Part shown: positions 30,358 to 39,675 of the stretch, piece by piece | Layout: each line of letters starts with the position of its first letter | Position numbering within the stretch: the stretch's first letter is position 1 | NCBI RefSeq assembly: GCF_000820125.1 | Contig: NZ_CDBY01000007.1 | Location: 117,665-181,664, forward strand | Direction: 5' to 3' | DNA: 64,000 nucleotides | From: Aeromonas simiae | GTDB taxonomy: Bacteria; Pseudomonadota; Gammaproteobacteria; Enterobacterales; Aeromonadaceae | Notes under the pieces: generated by a model | Seen by the model: the letters and a program-made list of their open reading frames with translations, nothing else | Told to the model about the DNA's origin: nothing | Database searches by the model: none | Program-made: the position numbers and the translations under genes

Positions 30358-31665
30358 ATGACCATCAAAGTTCTTATAGTATATGAGAGAAAAAATAGAG
30401 AGCTTGAAACTGCAATTTTACTAAAGTATAAGCTTGAAAAATTAGGGTTAGACTGTGATATTGCACATTTTTACCAAATGTCTAAATTCTATATTTTTTC
30501 TTTTAAAAAGTATGATGTTGTTATTGTTCCTCATTTATATAATACAGAGGAAGTATATAGAACTATTGCTAGGTATGGGAATTGTGACAACATTATAAAT
30601 TTACAGTATGAGCAAGTTCTATCTGAAAAATGGGAAAAGTTGGGACATCACACTCCGAGTGGGCTGGCAATAAAATATAAACATATTTGTTGGGGGGTTA
30701 AAACACAACAGAGGTTAATCTCTGCTGGTGTTCCTGAAGATAATGTAATAGTAACAGGTGCAATTCATTGCGATTTATTAGGTTATCTTAAGTCATCATC
30801 AAGTGATCTAAAAAAGTGGTTAGGGAATAAATTTAGTTTGTCGGATAGCTGTAATTGGAAAATATTTCTATCCAGCTTTACATATGCGGATATTTCTGAT
30901 GAAAAATTAAGACAAAATGAAAATATAGCTAATACTAATCTAGAGTATTTCAAGTATATCCATACTCAAAGTAGAAAAGAGTTAATAGAGTGGTTTGATA
31001 AGGTGCTTTGTGATGATGAGGATAGCATATTTGTATATCGCCCTCATCCAGATGAGGGTGACCTTTCACCATTGAAATATTTAGAGAATAAATACAAAAA
31101 TTTTAATGTCATTGGTTCTTTATCGGCAAAGAATTGGATCCAAGCTAGTGATTTGATTATGTCATGGTATTCAACAACTGTTGTTGAAAGTCATTTTTTA
31201 GATAAATCATATGCTATTTTAAGGCCAGTTGAATTATCTGATGATTTTGACAGTGTGCTTTTGAAAAAGGGTGTCTTTATAAAGACATTTGAGCAGTTTA
31301 AGAATGAAGTATATTTTAATACAAAATTTAAACAACAGGCGTTAAAGGATGATGACGTCGGCGAATATTATGGATCGAAAAATTCTCATGCAAGCGATGA
31401 ACTATGTGCTTTGATTAATAGTGTTGGTTCTAATAAAAACCTTGAAAAGGTAAAGGTGCCATTGATTGCGTATATTAAAATAGGTGCATTGATTGTGCTG
31501 AAATCGATATACCATTTATCAGAGAAGATTAATTTAGACTTATCGTTTAATAAATTCTCTGAATCTTTATTTTTTGATTTTAAAAATCAAATAGCGACGC
31601 CAAAAGAAATCGCTGATGTAATGTTTCAAATAAAAAATGTTATAGAGAATGATGAATATGTTTAA
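30358..31665 (+). CDS. putative glycosyltransferase / surface carbohydrate biosynthesis protein
   Basis: A 435-residue, mainly soluble protein of unassigned specificity. The N-terminal half looks like a Rossmann domain (IKVLIVYERKNRELETAILL). The second half has YRPHPDEGDLSPLKYL followed by IQASDLIMSWYSTTVVESHFL, a pattern seen in GT-B enzymes of the CDP-glycerol and capsule-synthesis type (a conserved H-P-D followed by a Ser/Thr loop that binds the nucleotide). With only three transferase candidates in the cluster and three predicted sugars, it is the best candidate for the legionaminic acid transferase. That role is inference. The ATG at 30358 is preferred to the TTG at 30352. It is very AT-rich, like wzy and wzx. 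Confidence 0.6.
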   Translation: MTIKVLIVYERKNRELETAILLKYKLEKLGLDCDIAHFYQMSKFYIFSFKKYDVVIVPHLYNTEEVYRTIARYGNCDNIINLQYEQVLSEKWEKLGHHTPSGLAIKYKHICWGVKTQQRLISAGVPEDNVIVTGAIHCDLLGYLKSSSSDLKKWLGNKFSLSDSCNWKIFLSSFTYADISDEKLRQNENIANTNLEYFKYIHTQSRKELIEWFDKVLCDDEDSIFVYRPHPDEGDLSPLKYLENKYKNFNVIGSLSAKNWIQASDLIMSWYSTTVVESHFLDKSYAILRPVELSDDFDSVLLKKGVFIKTFEQFKNEVYFNTKFKQQALKDDDVGEYYGSKNSHASDELCALINSVGSNKNLEKVKVPLIAYIKIGALIVLKSIYHLSEKINLDLSFNKFSESLFFDFKNQIATPKEIADVMFQIKNVIENDEYV

Positions 31666-32692
31666 GTCTAAAAAGCTACTTATTACTGGTGGCACAGGTT
31701 CTTTTGGTAATGCTGTGCTGAAACGTTTCCTAGATACGGATATATCCGAAATCCGGGTTTTTAGTCGTGATGAGAAGAAACAGGATGATATGCGGAAAAA
31801 GTATAATCATCCAAAGCTAAAGTTTTATATTGGCGATGTTCGTGATTATAACTCTGTGCTCAATGCAACCCGAGGTGTTGATTTTATCTATCATGCGGCA
31901 GCATTGAAGCAAGTTCCTTCATGTGAGTTTTACCCGATGGAAGCGGTAAAAACAAATGTGCAGGGAACAGAGAATGTGCTGGAAGCCGCGATCGTAAATG
32001 GTGTCTCTCGTGTAGTATGCTTGAGTACTGATAAGGCGGTTTATCCAATCAATGCCATGGGTATTTCCAAGGCGATGATGGAAAAAGTGATGGTTGCAAA
32101 AGCTCGTAACCTAGATCCTAACAAGACTGTTATCTGTGGTACTCGTTATGGTAATGTGATGGCATCTCGTGGTTCTGTCATTCCTCTCTTTGTTGACTTA
32201 GTTAACGAACAAAAACCGATAACCATTACCGATCCCAATATGACCAGATTTATGATGACGCTGGAGGATGCTGTTGATCTGGTTCTCTATGCTTTCGAGC
32301 ATGGTGATAATGGCGATATTTTTGTACAGAAGGCACCAGCAGCAACGATTGACGTATTGACTAAAGCATTACTGGAGTTGCTTGGAAAACCGGGATATGA
32401 CGTGAATGTGATTGGTACCCGGCATGGTGAAAAATTATATGAGGCCCTGCTGAGCCGTGAAGAGATGGCATGTGCTGTCGACATGGGTGACTACTATCGG
32501 GTGCCGCCAGACAATCGGGATCTGAACTATGGTAAATTCTTTGAGGAAGGTAACAAAAAAATTACTGAGTTGGATGATTATAACTCCCATAATACCGTTC
32601 GTCTCAATGTTGAAGGAATGAAAAAACTGCTGCTCAAGCTGGATTTTATCCAGACCATTGTTGCCGGTAAAACCCACGAGCTGGATGCTTAA
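31658..32692 (+). CDS. fnlA: UDP-GlcNAc 4,6-dehydratase / 5-epimerase FnlA (WbjB)
   Basis: A 344-residue dehydratase beginning KKLLITGGTGSFGNAVLKRF. The YHAAALKQVPSCEFYP and STDKAVYPINAMGISKAMMEK motifs (Met in place of the catalytic Tyr, then Lys) identify the FnlA/CapE/WbjB group. It performs the first step from UDP-GlcNAc to UDP-N-acetyl-L-fucosamine. Of the possible starts at 31649, 31652 and 31658, the last gives the family N terminus MFKSKK and has GAGAAT upstream. It overlaps the preceding gene by 8 bp and is followed by fnlB and fnlC. Confidence 0.92.
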   Translation: MFKSKKLLITGGTGSFGNAVLKRFLDTDISEIRVFSRDEKKQDDMRKKYNHPKLKFYIGDVRDYNSVLNATRGVDFIYHAAALKQVPSCEFYPMEAVKTNVQGTENVLEAAIVNGVSRVVCLSTDKAVYPINAMGISKAMMEKVMVAKARNLDPNKTVICGTRYGNVMASRGSVIPLFVDLVNEQKPITITDPNMTRFMMTLEDAVDLVLYAFEHGDNGDIFVQKAPAATIDVLTKALLELLGKPGYDVNVIGTRHGEKLYEALLSREEMACAVDMGDYYRVPPDNRDLNYGKFFEEGNKKITELDDYNSHNTVRLNVEGMKKLLLKLDFIQTIVAGKTHELDA

Positions 32693-32693
32693 T

Positions 32694-33800
32694 ATGAATA
32701 TATTAATAACTGGTGCTAATGGTTTTATTGGAAAAAATCTACGTGTTTTTCTAACTGAGCGTGGTTACACCGATGTTGTCTGTTTTGAGCGAAACCAGAA
32801 CCATGCTGACCTTGCCAGGATGGTGCAGCATACAGATTTTGTATTCCATCTTGCCGGAGTTAATCGTCCCTTACACGAAGATGAGTTCCAACAAGGTAAT
32901 ACCCATCTGACGGAAGTGTTGGTTAAGCTGCTTGTTTCCACTGGGCGTAAAATTCCTCTGGTGTTGACTTCATCGATTCAGGCTGTACGCGACAATCCGT
33001 ACGGTAAGAGTAAAGCAGCTGCCGAGAATGTAGCATTTTCCTATATGCAGGATACGGGGAGTCCTGCGTATGTATATCGACTTCCAAATGTTTTTGGAAA
33101 ATGGTGCAAACCAAACTATAACTCGGCTGTTGCAACATTTTGCTATAACATCATTAATTCGTTGCCGATAACGATAAATGATGCTGGTGCAGCTTTATCG
33201 CTTGTTTATATTGATGATGTTTGTAATGACTTTATTTCCTTACTGGGGATGGAGCCCACTGGGGGTTACCGAGATATTTCCCCAGTCTATCAAACTACTG
33301 TCGGTGATGTGGCCAATACTCTGAGAAAATTCAAGCAGAGCCGCAGTACTCTAGTGACTGAAGAGGTTGGGGTGGGATTTCTCAGAGCGTTGTATTCTAC
33401 CTATCTCAGTTATTTTTCTCCAGCAGACTTCTCTTATACCGTTCCTGGGTATACAGATCCTCGAGGTACTTTCGTAGAGATGTTAAAAACACCGTCTTCA
33501 GGCCAGTTTTCATTCTTCACTGCACATCCTGGGGTCACGCGGGGAGGGCATTATCATCATACTAAAAATGAAAAGTTTCTGGTGATAAAAGGTACGGCTA
33601 AATATCGCTTCAAACATATCTTGACAGAAGAGAGTTATGACATCACGGTATCTTCGGATGAATATCGAATTATTGAGACAGTGCCGGGGTGGACGCATGA
33701 TGTGACCAATATCGGTAGCGATGAATTGATTGTGATGCTGTGGGCAAATGAAATATTTGACCGAAATCAACCTGATACTGTAGCGAGTTCTTTAGTATGA
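32694..33800 (+). CDS. fnlB: UDP-L-FucNAc pathway reductase FnlB (WbjC)
   Basis: A 368-residue two-domain protein. Residues 1-240 form an extended short-chain dehydrogenase (ILITGANGFIGKNL, FHLAGVNRP, PYGKSKAAAENV). Residues 255-368 form a cupin (GGHYHHTKNEKFLVIKG). This fusion is typical of FnlB/WbjC/CapF, which epimerises C3 and reduces the 4-keto group. The ATG at 32694 follows the fnlA stop by 1 bp. Confidence 0.92.
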   Translation: MNILITGANGFIGKNLRVFLTERGYTDVVCFERNQNHADLARMVQHTDFVFHLAGVNRPLHEDEFQQGNTHLTEVLVKLLVSTGRKIPLVLTSSIQAVRDNPYGKSKAAAENVAFSYMQDTGSPAYVYRLPNVFGKWCKPNYNSAVATFCYNIINSLPITINDAGAALSLVYIDDVCNDFISLLGMEPTGGYRDISPVYQTTVGDVANTLRKFKQSRSTLVTEEVGVGFLRALYSTYLSYFSPADFSYTVPGYTDPRGTFVEMLKTPSSGQFSFFTAHPGVTRGGHYHHTKNEKFLVIKGTAKYRFKHILTEESYDITVSSDEYRIIETVPGWTHDVTNIGSDELIVMLWANEIFDRNQPDTVASSLV

Positions 33801-34945
33801 ACGATTTAAATATGAATGAAAAAATAAAAGTGATGTCTGTAGTTGGGACTCGTCCGGAGATTATTCGTTTGTCTCGGGTCATGGCTGCGTTGGATAAATA
33901 CTGTCATCACATAATTGTTCATACTGGTCAGAACTATGATTTTGAATTAAATCAAGTTTTCTTTGATGATCTTGGCGTACGCAAGCCAGACTTTTTTTTA
34001 AATGCGGCAGGTGTGACTGGTGCCGAGACCATCGGTAATGTCATTATTGCTGTTGATAAGATACTTGCTGAAGTCGAACCTGATGCGATGCTGGTTCTGG
34101 GGGATACCAATAGTTGTATTTCAGTTCTGCCGGCTAAGCGACGTAAAATTCCGACCTTCCATATGGAGGCGGGGAATCGTTGTTTTGATATGCGGGTGCC
34201 TGAGGAGATCAACCGACGCATTGTAGATCATACTGCCGATATTAATTTAACCTATAGCAGCATCGCCCGCGATTATTTACTGGCTGAGGGGATTCCTGCG
34301 GATCGCGTAATTAAAACCGGTAGCCCAATGTTTGAAGTTCTCAATCACTATATGCCGCAGATCGATGGTTCAGATGTGCTAAGTCGACTGCAACTTGACT
34401 CTGGGAAATTCTTTATAATAAGCGCCCATCGTGAGGAAAATGTCGACACTCCCAAGAATTTGGCTAAATTAGCTAATATATTGAATGGGCTAGCTGAGAA
34501 ATTTGGTTATCCGATTATTGTTTCCACTCATCCTCGAACGCGCAAGCGTATTGAAATGCAGGGGCTGGCGTTTCACCCATTAGTTCAGTTGTTGAAGCCG
34601 CTCGGTTTTCATGATTATAACAAGCTGCAGAAATCAGCAAAGGCTGTGCTTTCTGATAGTGGTACGATCAGTGAAGAGTCATCAATAATGAACTTTCCGG
34701 CGCTCAATATTCGCGAGGCGCATGAGCGTCCTGAAGCATTTGAGGAGGCTTCGGTCATGATGGTTGGTCTGGAAATCGAACGTGTTTTTCAGGCCCTACA
34801 TGTTCTTGAGTCACAGCCAGCTGGTGGTGAGCGTTTGTTGAGACCTGTCTCAGATTATAGTATGCCCAATGTATCTGATAAGATTGTTCGTATTATTCAT
34901 TCCTATACAGATTATGTGAAGCGGGTAGTGTGGAAGGAATATTGA
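33797..34945 (+). CDS. fnlC: UDP-L-FucNAc forming 2-epimerase FnlC (WbjD)
   Basis: A 382-residue non-hydrolysing 2-epimerase of the WecB family: VVGTRPEIIRLSRVM, VHTGQNYDFELNQVFF, HMEAGNRCFDMRVPEEINRR, AHREEN and SDSGTISEESSIM. FnlC/WbjD/CapG converts UDP-2-acetamido-2,6-dideoxy-L-talose to UDP-L-FucNAc. Its start overlaps the fnlB stop (ATGA), completing the fnlABC set. Confidence 0.93.
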   Translation: MNDLNMNEKIKVMSVVGTRPEIIRLSRVMAALDKYCHHIIVHTGQNYDFELNQVFFDDLGVRKPDFFLNAAGVTGAETIGNVIIAVDKILAEVEPDAMLVLGDTNSCISVLPAKRRKIPTFHMEAGNRCFDMRVPEEINRRIVDHTADINLTYSSIARDYLLAEGIPADRVIKTGSPMFEVLNHYMPQIDGSDVLSRLQLDSGKFFIISAHREENVDTPKNLAKLANILNGLAEKFGYPIIVSTHPRTRKRIEMQGLAFHPLVQLLKPLGFHDYNKLQKSAKAVLSDSGTISEESSIMNFPALNIREAHERPEAFEEASVMMVGLEIERVFQALHVLESQPAGGERLLRPVSDYSMPNVSDKIVRIIHSYTDYVKRVVWKEY

Positions 34946-36157
34946 TTGAAAGATAAAATAATCATTCTCTCCGAATATATTGGAGAGAATCATAACTCGA
35001 CGGCATATTATTGGGCTCAAATTGTTAAGTCTTTGCAGGCCAGATATGAGGTGCTATTGATAGCACCTCATACACCTCATGTAATAGAATTTTCTGCTCA
35101 ATATAATGTGACCATCGCGACAATCGAGTCGGTCAGTTATGATAAAAATCACCTTGTCCCTAGGTTGTGGGGACAAATAAAACAAACGCTGGCTTTTATA
35201 TCTACTCTTCGTAAAGAACTCAACTCTTGCCAAGTGCTTTTTAGTGGTACCAATCCTATTGTTACCATGCTAGCTATCAGCTTATTACGTAAGTTAAAAC
35301 TATTCCGATGGGTACTATTGGTTCACGATGTCTTTCCAAATAATTTAGTTCCGGCAAAAATTATAAGAAAAGAAAGTATATTATTTAAGTTTCTATTGGT
35401 ACTATCAAAATTTATGTATTCTGCTCCGGACCGATTGATATGTATCGGTCGGGATATGAAATGTCTACTTGATGATAAAATTGATGAAAAAACCTCAACG
35501 AGGTTCATTCCTAATTGGGCCTCGACTGATAAAATATTTTCATCGCCTAAGTCGGATAATAAAATTATCCGTGAGCTAGGCTGGGAACAAAATATAGTAT
35601 TCCAGTTCTTCGGCAATATGGGGCGATTGCAAGGGGTCTATAATTTACTTAATGCTATAGAATTAACTAGTGATGTAAACGCAAGGTTTATTTTTATCGG
35701 TGATGGTTCTGAGCTGATGGAGGTAGAAAAATATATTTCACTGATTAATAATAAGGCAGGGTATAAAAAAATACACTATTATGGTCGTTTGGCAATTAAT
35801 GATAATTTAATTGGACTCAATGCCTGTGATATTGCATTTGTTTCTCTGGCTAATGACATGTATGGCCTTGGTGTTCCCAGTAAAGCTTATTTTTCCATGG
35901 CAGCAGATAAACCGATCCTTTACGTTGGTGAAAGAAAAAGTGAACTGGAGATACTTCTATCCGAGTATGATCTTGGTTGGTTTTGTGAGCCTGATAACCC
36001 GGTTAAACTGGCTGGATTGATGGATAAAATTTCTTTGGAATGTACCATCAATGGTGCACCTAAAGTTAGTCCAAGAGATATAATGATACGTCATTTCTCT
36101 GAGGATATGTCACTAGACGAAATTGGAAACGTCATTGACGAGGCCATACAAGTATGA
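34946..36157 (+). CDS. wbuB: L-FucNAc transferase, WbuB/WbjE-like
   Basis: A 403-residue GT4-family glycosyltransferase with GT-B fold: TAYYWAQIVKSLQ near the N terminus, VLLVHDVFPNNLVPA, IPNWASTDKIF, FFGNMGRLQGVYNLL and the GLGVPSKAYFSMAA nucleotide-binding segment. WbuB-like enzymes commonly follow fnlABC and transfer L-FucNAc; specificity is by context. It starts with TTG at 34946, supported by AAGGA 8 nt upstream and 0 bp after the fnlC stop. Confidence 0.83.
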   Translation: MKDKIIILSEYIGENHNSTAYYWAQIVKSLQARYEVLLIAPHTPHVIEFSAQYNVTIATIESVSYDKNHLVPRLWGQIKQTLAFISTLRKELNSCQVLFSGTNPIVTMLAISLLRKLKLFRWVLLVHDVFPNNLVPAKIIRKESILFKFLLVLSKFMYSAPDRLICIGRDMKCLLDDKIDEKTSTRFIPNWASTDKIFSSPKSDNKIIRELGWEQNIVFQFFGNMGRLQGVYNLLNAIELTSDVNARFIFIGDGSELMEVEKYISLINNKAGYKKIHYYGRLAINDNLIGLNACDIAFVSLANDMYGLGVPSKAYFSMAADKPILYVGERKSELEILLSEYDLGWFCEPDNPVKLAGLMDKISLECTINGAPKVSPRDIMIRHFSEDMSLDEIGNVIDEAIQV

Positions 36158-37074
36158 ATATATTATTGACTGGTGCAACAGGATTTATCGGTCGTTCAGT
36201 ATTGCAACGATTAGTGTTACAAACTGATATTGATGTTCATACTTATGGTCGTAGAGCCCCTATGGGCTGTGTCCTTAATCATATCAATGGTGAACTTGGC
36301 GAAAGCGATAAGCTGCATACTGCATTAATTGGTATAGATGTTGTCATTCACTGTGCTGCATTAGCTCATATGGTGGGTAGCTACGATGATATAAACAAAA
36401 TCAATGTTGTTGCGACTTTAGATTTAGCTAGGCAGGCCGTAGCTGCTGGAACTAAACGTTTTATTTTTATAAGCTCAATCGGTGTAAACGGTAGCTGCAG
36501 CCATGATCGGGCTTTTAGATATGATGATGTCGCTGCACCTTGGGGCGAATATTCAAAATCAAAATATCTTGCTGAAAAAGCATTGTTGCATCTATCTGCT
36601 GAAACTGGATTAGAAGTAGTTATTATTCGGCCTCCTCTTGTTTATGGGCACAATGCACCAGGAAATTTTGGTAAACTGCTTATGGCGATTGATAAAGGAG
36701 CTATTTTACCCTTGGGACGGGTTAACAATAAGCGAAGCTTTGTTGCCATTGACAATTTGGTTGATTTGATTTTTACATGTATTAGTCATCCTACCGCAGC
36801 TAATAAAGTATTTCTGGTAAGCGATGATCATGATATATCAACTACTGAATTACTAATATTGATGGCACAAGCGGCAGGTAGACCATCTCGATTATTGCCA
36901 GTACCTCTGAGTGTACTTAGATTTGTAGGTAGAGTGACGGGGAAACGAGCGGTTATTGACCGGATATGTAATAATTTACAACTGGATATCTCCTATACTA
37001 AAAAAATGTTGAATTGGCGACCTCCTATTTCTTTAAAGGAAGGGATTAAGCGCTGTTTTCATGAGGGAAAATAA
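36154..37074 (+). CDS. NAD-dependent epimerase/reductase for 4-keto-QuiNAc (WbjF/WbpV-like)
   Basis: A 306-residue extended short-chain dehydrogenase: NILLTGATGFIGRSV at the N terminus, VIHCAALAHMVG, FISSIGVNG and YSKSKYLAEKAL (YxxxK). It resembles the WbpV/WbjF group, which reduces the 4-keto product of WbpM to UDP-D-QuiNAc or UDP-D-FucNAc. Which epimer forms cannot be told from the sequence. It overlaps both neighbours by a few bases, so expression is coupled. Confidence 0.78.
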   Translation: MNILLTGATGFIGRSVLQRLVLQTDIDVHTYGRRAPMGCVLNHINGELGESDKLHTALIGIDVVIHCAALAHMVGSYDDINKINVVATLDLARQAVAAGTKRFIFISSIGVNGSCSHDRAFRYDDVAAPWGEYSKSKYLAEKALLHLSAETGLEVVIIRPPLVYGHNAPGNFGKLLMAIDKGAILPLGRVNNKRSFVAIDNLVDLIFTCISHPTAANKVFLVSDDHDISTTELLILMAQAAGRPSRLLPVPLSVLRFVGRVTGKRAVIDRICNNLQLDISYTKKMLNWRPPISLKEGIKRCFHEGK

Positions 37075-37625
37075 TGGTAATTCGCTTATTTGATTTTCTT
37101 TTTTCTGCACTAGGTTTATTGGTTTTTTGTCCTGTCTTGCTCATCGTGAGTATCATTGGTTTTTTTGATACTGGGTCGCCAGTCTTTATCCAAAAGCGAG
37201 TCGGCCGCCATAAAAAACCCTTTAAATTGATAAAATTTAGAACAATGCAGGTGGATACGAAATCTGTCGCTAGTCATCTGGCCAGTGCTAGATCTATAAC
37301 CAAGTTTGGGCATGTGTTACGTAAGACTAAGATTGACGAATTACCACAGCTTATTAATGTATTAAAGGGTGAAATGAGCTTAGTTGGTCCTAGGCCAAAT
37401 TTGTTCAATCAGTCCGAACTTATCACTGAACGTGATACTCTTGGAATATATGATGTTTTGCCTGGTATTACAGGATTGGCTCAGATAAAAAACATCGACA
37501 TGTCTACACCAAAATTATTGGCGGAAACGGATCGATATATGATTGATACATTGAATGTGACCAATTACTTTCGTTATATTATCATGACTGCTACGGGTAA
37601 GGGGCGTGGTGATGCAGTGAAATAA
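37074..37625 (+). CDS. initiating phosphoglycosyltransferase (small PglC/WcaJ-C type)
   Basis: A 183-residue monotopic sugar-phosphate transferase. One N-terminal hydrophobic re-entrant helix (residues 3-28) is followed by FIQKRVGRHKKPFKLIKFRTM, KTKIDELPQLINVLKGEMS and LVGPRP. These are the Lys/Glu and PRP signatures of bacterial sugar transferases. It should load the first sugar phosphate (likely D-FucNAc or D-QuiNAc) on undecaprenyl phosphate. It takes the place that the unrelated polytopic WbpL holds in the Pseudomonas O11 cluster. Confidence 0.87.
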   Translation: MVIRLFDFLFSALGLLVFCPVLLIVSIIGFFDTGSPVFIQKRVGRHKKPFKLIKFRTMQVDTKSVASHLASARSITKFGHVLRKTKIDELPQLINVLKGEMSLVGPRPNLFNQSELITERDTLGIYDVLPGITGLAQIKNIDMSTPKLLAETDRYMIDTLNVTNYFRYIIMTATGKGRGDAVK

Positions 37626-37666
37626 TAATAAGAATCCGTGTTTCTATTAAACAGTCCGGTGAATTT

Positions 37667-39628
37667 ATGTTGACGTCATTTTTAGGTATTTCTAGAATAT
37701 ATAAGCGGATTATTAGCGTGTTCGCAGACTCTATATTGCTGTCACTTGCATTTTGGGGGGGGTATTGGGTCAGACTGGATACTAAAATTCCTTTTTATAG
37801 TTTGTCTCATTGGCAAATGTTGGGATTACTTCTTCCTGTTAGTATTTTTATATTTATGCGGTTGGGGCTTTACCGTGCAGTATTAAGGTATGTGGGGTTT
37901 AAAGTACTTTGGACGGTTTCCCTTGGGGTACTTGTTTCTACCATGATATTGGTGATGCTTGCATTCTTCATGAATGTATCGTTACCTCGAACGGTATCCA
38001 TTATCTATTTTTCTTTTGCCGTCTTGCTAATTGGTGGGGTTAGGCTGTTTTTTCGCACTGTGGTCAATCATGGTAAGCATCAGCGTGTTGCAGTCTTGAT
38101 TTATGGGGCTGGAGCTTCTGGACGACAGTTACAATTGGCGTTGAATCAGGGGCAGGAATACTTGCCAGTAGCATTTGTCGATGATGATCCTGCACTGGTA
38201 AAAGCTGTAATTCAAGGTGTGAATGTTTATAGCCCTGAACTCATCGGCGAATTGATTGATAGATATGATATTAAGAAAATTTTGCTTGCCATACCGAGTA
38301 GCTCACGTAGTGTCAGGCAGGATGTTATTCATCGTCTAGAGCATTTTCCATGTGAGGTTCTCTCTATCCCTGGCATGGCGGATATGGTGGCCGGACATGC
38401 ACATATTGATGAATTAAAAGAGGTTTCAATTGAGGATTTGCTTGGTCGAGATCCGGTTGAGCCAATTCCGGAACTGATGAATGCCAATATCAGCGGTAAA
38501 CGCGTTATGGTAACAGGGGCCGGTGGTTCTATAGGATCTGAGCTGTGCCGGCAAATTGTTCGATATAAGCCCGCTATGCTTGTTCTTTTTGAAATTTCTG
38601 AGTATGGCCTTTATGCCATTGATAAGGAGTTGAATGAGCTGTGTAGAATTGAAAAAATTGATCTTGAAATCGTGCCGTTGTTGGGCTCTGTGCAGCGTCA
38701 AAATCGTTTGTTCACAATTATGAGTAACTTCCAGATCGAGACTGTGTATCATGCCGCTGCGTATAAACATGTGCCATTAGTAGAATATAATGTCGTAGAA
38801 GGAGTTCGAAATAATATCTTTGGAACCCTTTATACCGCCCAGGCGGCGATCGAGGCTGGTGTCGATACCTTTGTATTGATATCTACAGATAAAGCTGTAC
38901 GTCCAACTAATACCATGGGGGCCACTAAGCGCCTAGCTGAATTGGTATTACAGGCGTTAGCGTCAGCACAGAATGGTACTCGTTTCTGCATGGTTCGATT
39001 TGGCAATGTATTGGGTTCATCTGGTTCAGTGGTTCCGCTCTTCCGTACACAGATTCACAAAGGGGGGCCTCTTACTGTTACTCATCCAGATATCATCCGC
39101 TATTTTATGACCATTCCTGAAGCCTCTCAGTTAGTGATACAGGCCGGAGCCATGGGATGTGGTGGTGATGTTTTTGTGTTGGATATGGGACAGCCAGTAA
39201 GAATCATGGAGTTGGCACACCGTATGATCCGATTGAGTGGATTAACACTGAAAAATGATAAAAACCAGAACGGTGATATAGAGATCAAAATTACAGGTTT
39301 GCGCCCCGGCGAAAAACTGTTTGAAGAGTTACTGATTGGTGACAATGTGGAAGGGACATCCCATCCACGAATCATGAAGGCAAATGAAAATATGCTGGCG
39401 TGGGTAGATCTGCGTTGTTTACTTGTTGAGATTGATACCGCCTGTCATCGATTCGATCATGAGCGACTTCGCCATTTGTTATTGGAAGCACCGGTTGCAT
39501 TTACTCCAACTGATGGTATCTGTGATTTAGCTTGGAAAGCTAAAACTATGAGAAAAGAATACTTTGCCACTTCAAAAAATAATGATATTGATTTCCTAAA
39601 TACTGAAACTAACTTATATACTCACTAA
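37667..39628 (+). CDS. membrane-bound UDP-GlcNAc 4,6-dehydratase (WbpM family)
   Basis: A 653-residue protein with four N-terminal membrane helices (about residues 18-130), a first nucleotide-binding fold (VLIYGAGASGRQL, about residue 144), and a catalytic dehydratase domain from about residue 280 (VMVTGAGGSIGSELCRQ, YHAAAYKHVPLVE, STDKAVRPTNTMGATKR). WbpM homologues make UDP-4-keto-6-deoxy-GlcNAc, the substrate of the upstream reductase. Length and layout agree with WbpM/WbcP. It begins 41 bp after the transferase gene. Confidence 0.9.
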   Translation: MLTSFLGISRIYKRIISVFADSILLSLAFWGGYWVRLDTKIPFYSLSHWQMLGLLLPVSIFIFMRLGLYRAVLRYVGFKVLWTVSLGVLVSTMILVMLAFFMNVSLPRTVSIIYFSFAVLLIGGVRLFFRTVVNHGKHQRVAVLIYGAGASGRQLQLALNQGQEYLPVAFVDDDPALVKAVIQGVNVYSPELIGELIDRYDIKKILLAIPSSSRSVRQDVIHRLEHFPCEVLSIPGMADMVAGHAHIDELKEVSIEDLLGRDPVEPIPELMNANISGKRVMVTGAGGSIGSELCRQIVRYKPAMLVLFEISEYGLYAIDKELNELCRIEKIDLEIVPLLGSVQRQNRLFTIMSNFQIETVYHAAAYKHVPLVEYNVVEGVRNNIFGTLYTAQAAIEAGVDTFVLISTDKAVRPTNTMGATKRLAELVLQALASAQNGTRFCMVRFGNVLGSSGSVVPLFRTQIHKGGPLTVTHPDIIRYFMTIPEASQLVIQAGAMGCGGDVFVLDMGQPVRIMELAHRMIRLSGLTLKNDKNQNGDIEIKITGLRPGEKLFEELLIGDNVEGTSHPRIMKANENMLAWVDLRCLLVEIDTACHRFDHERLRHLLLEAPVAFTPTDGICDLAWKAKTMRKEYFATSKNNDIDFLNTETNLYTH

Positions 39629-39675
39629 GGCTAAAATATTAAGTTATATGCATGCAAGTACCTTGTTGATAAAAA

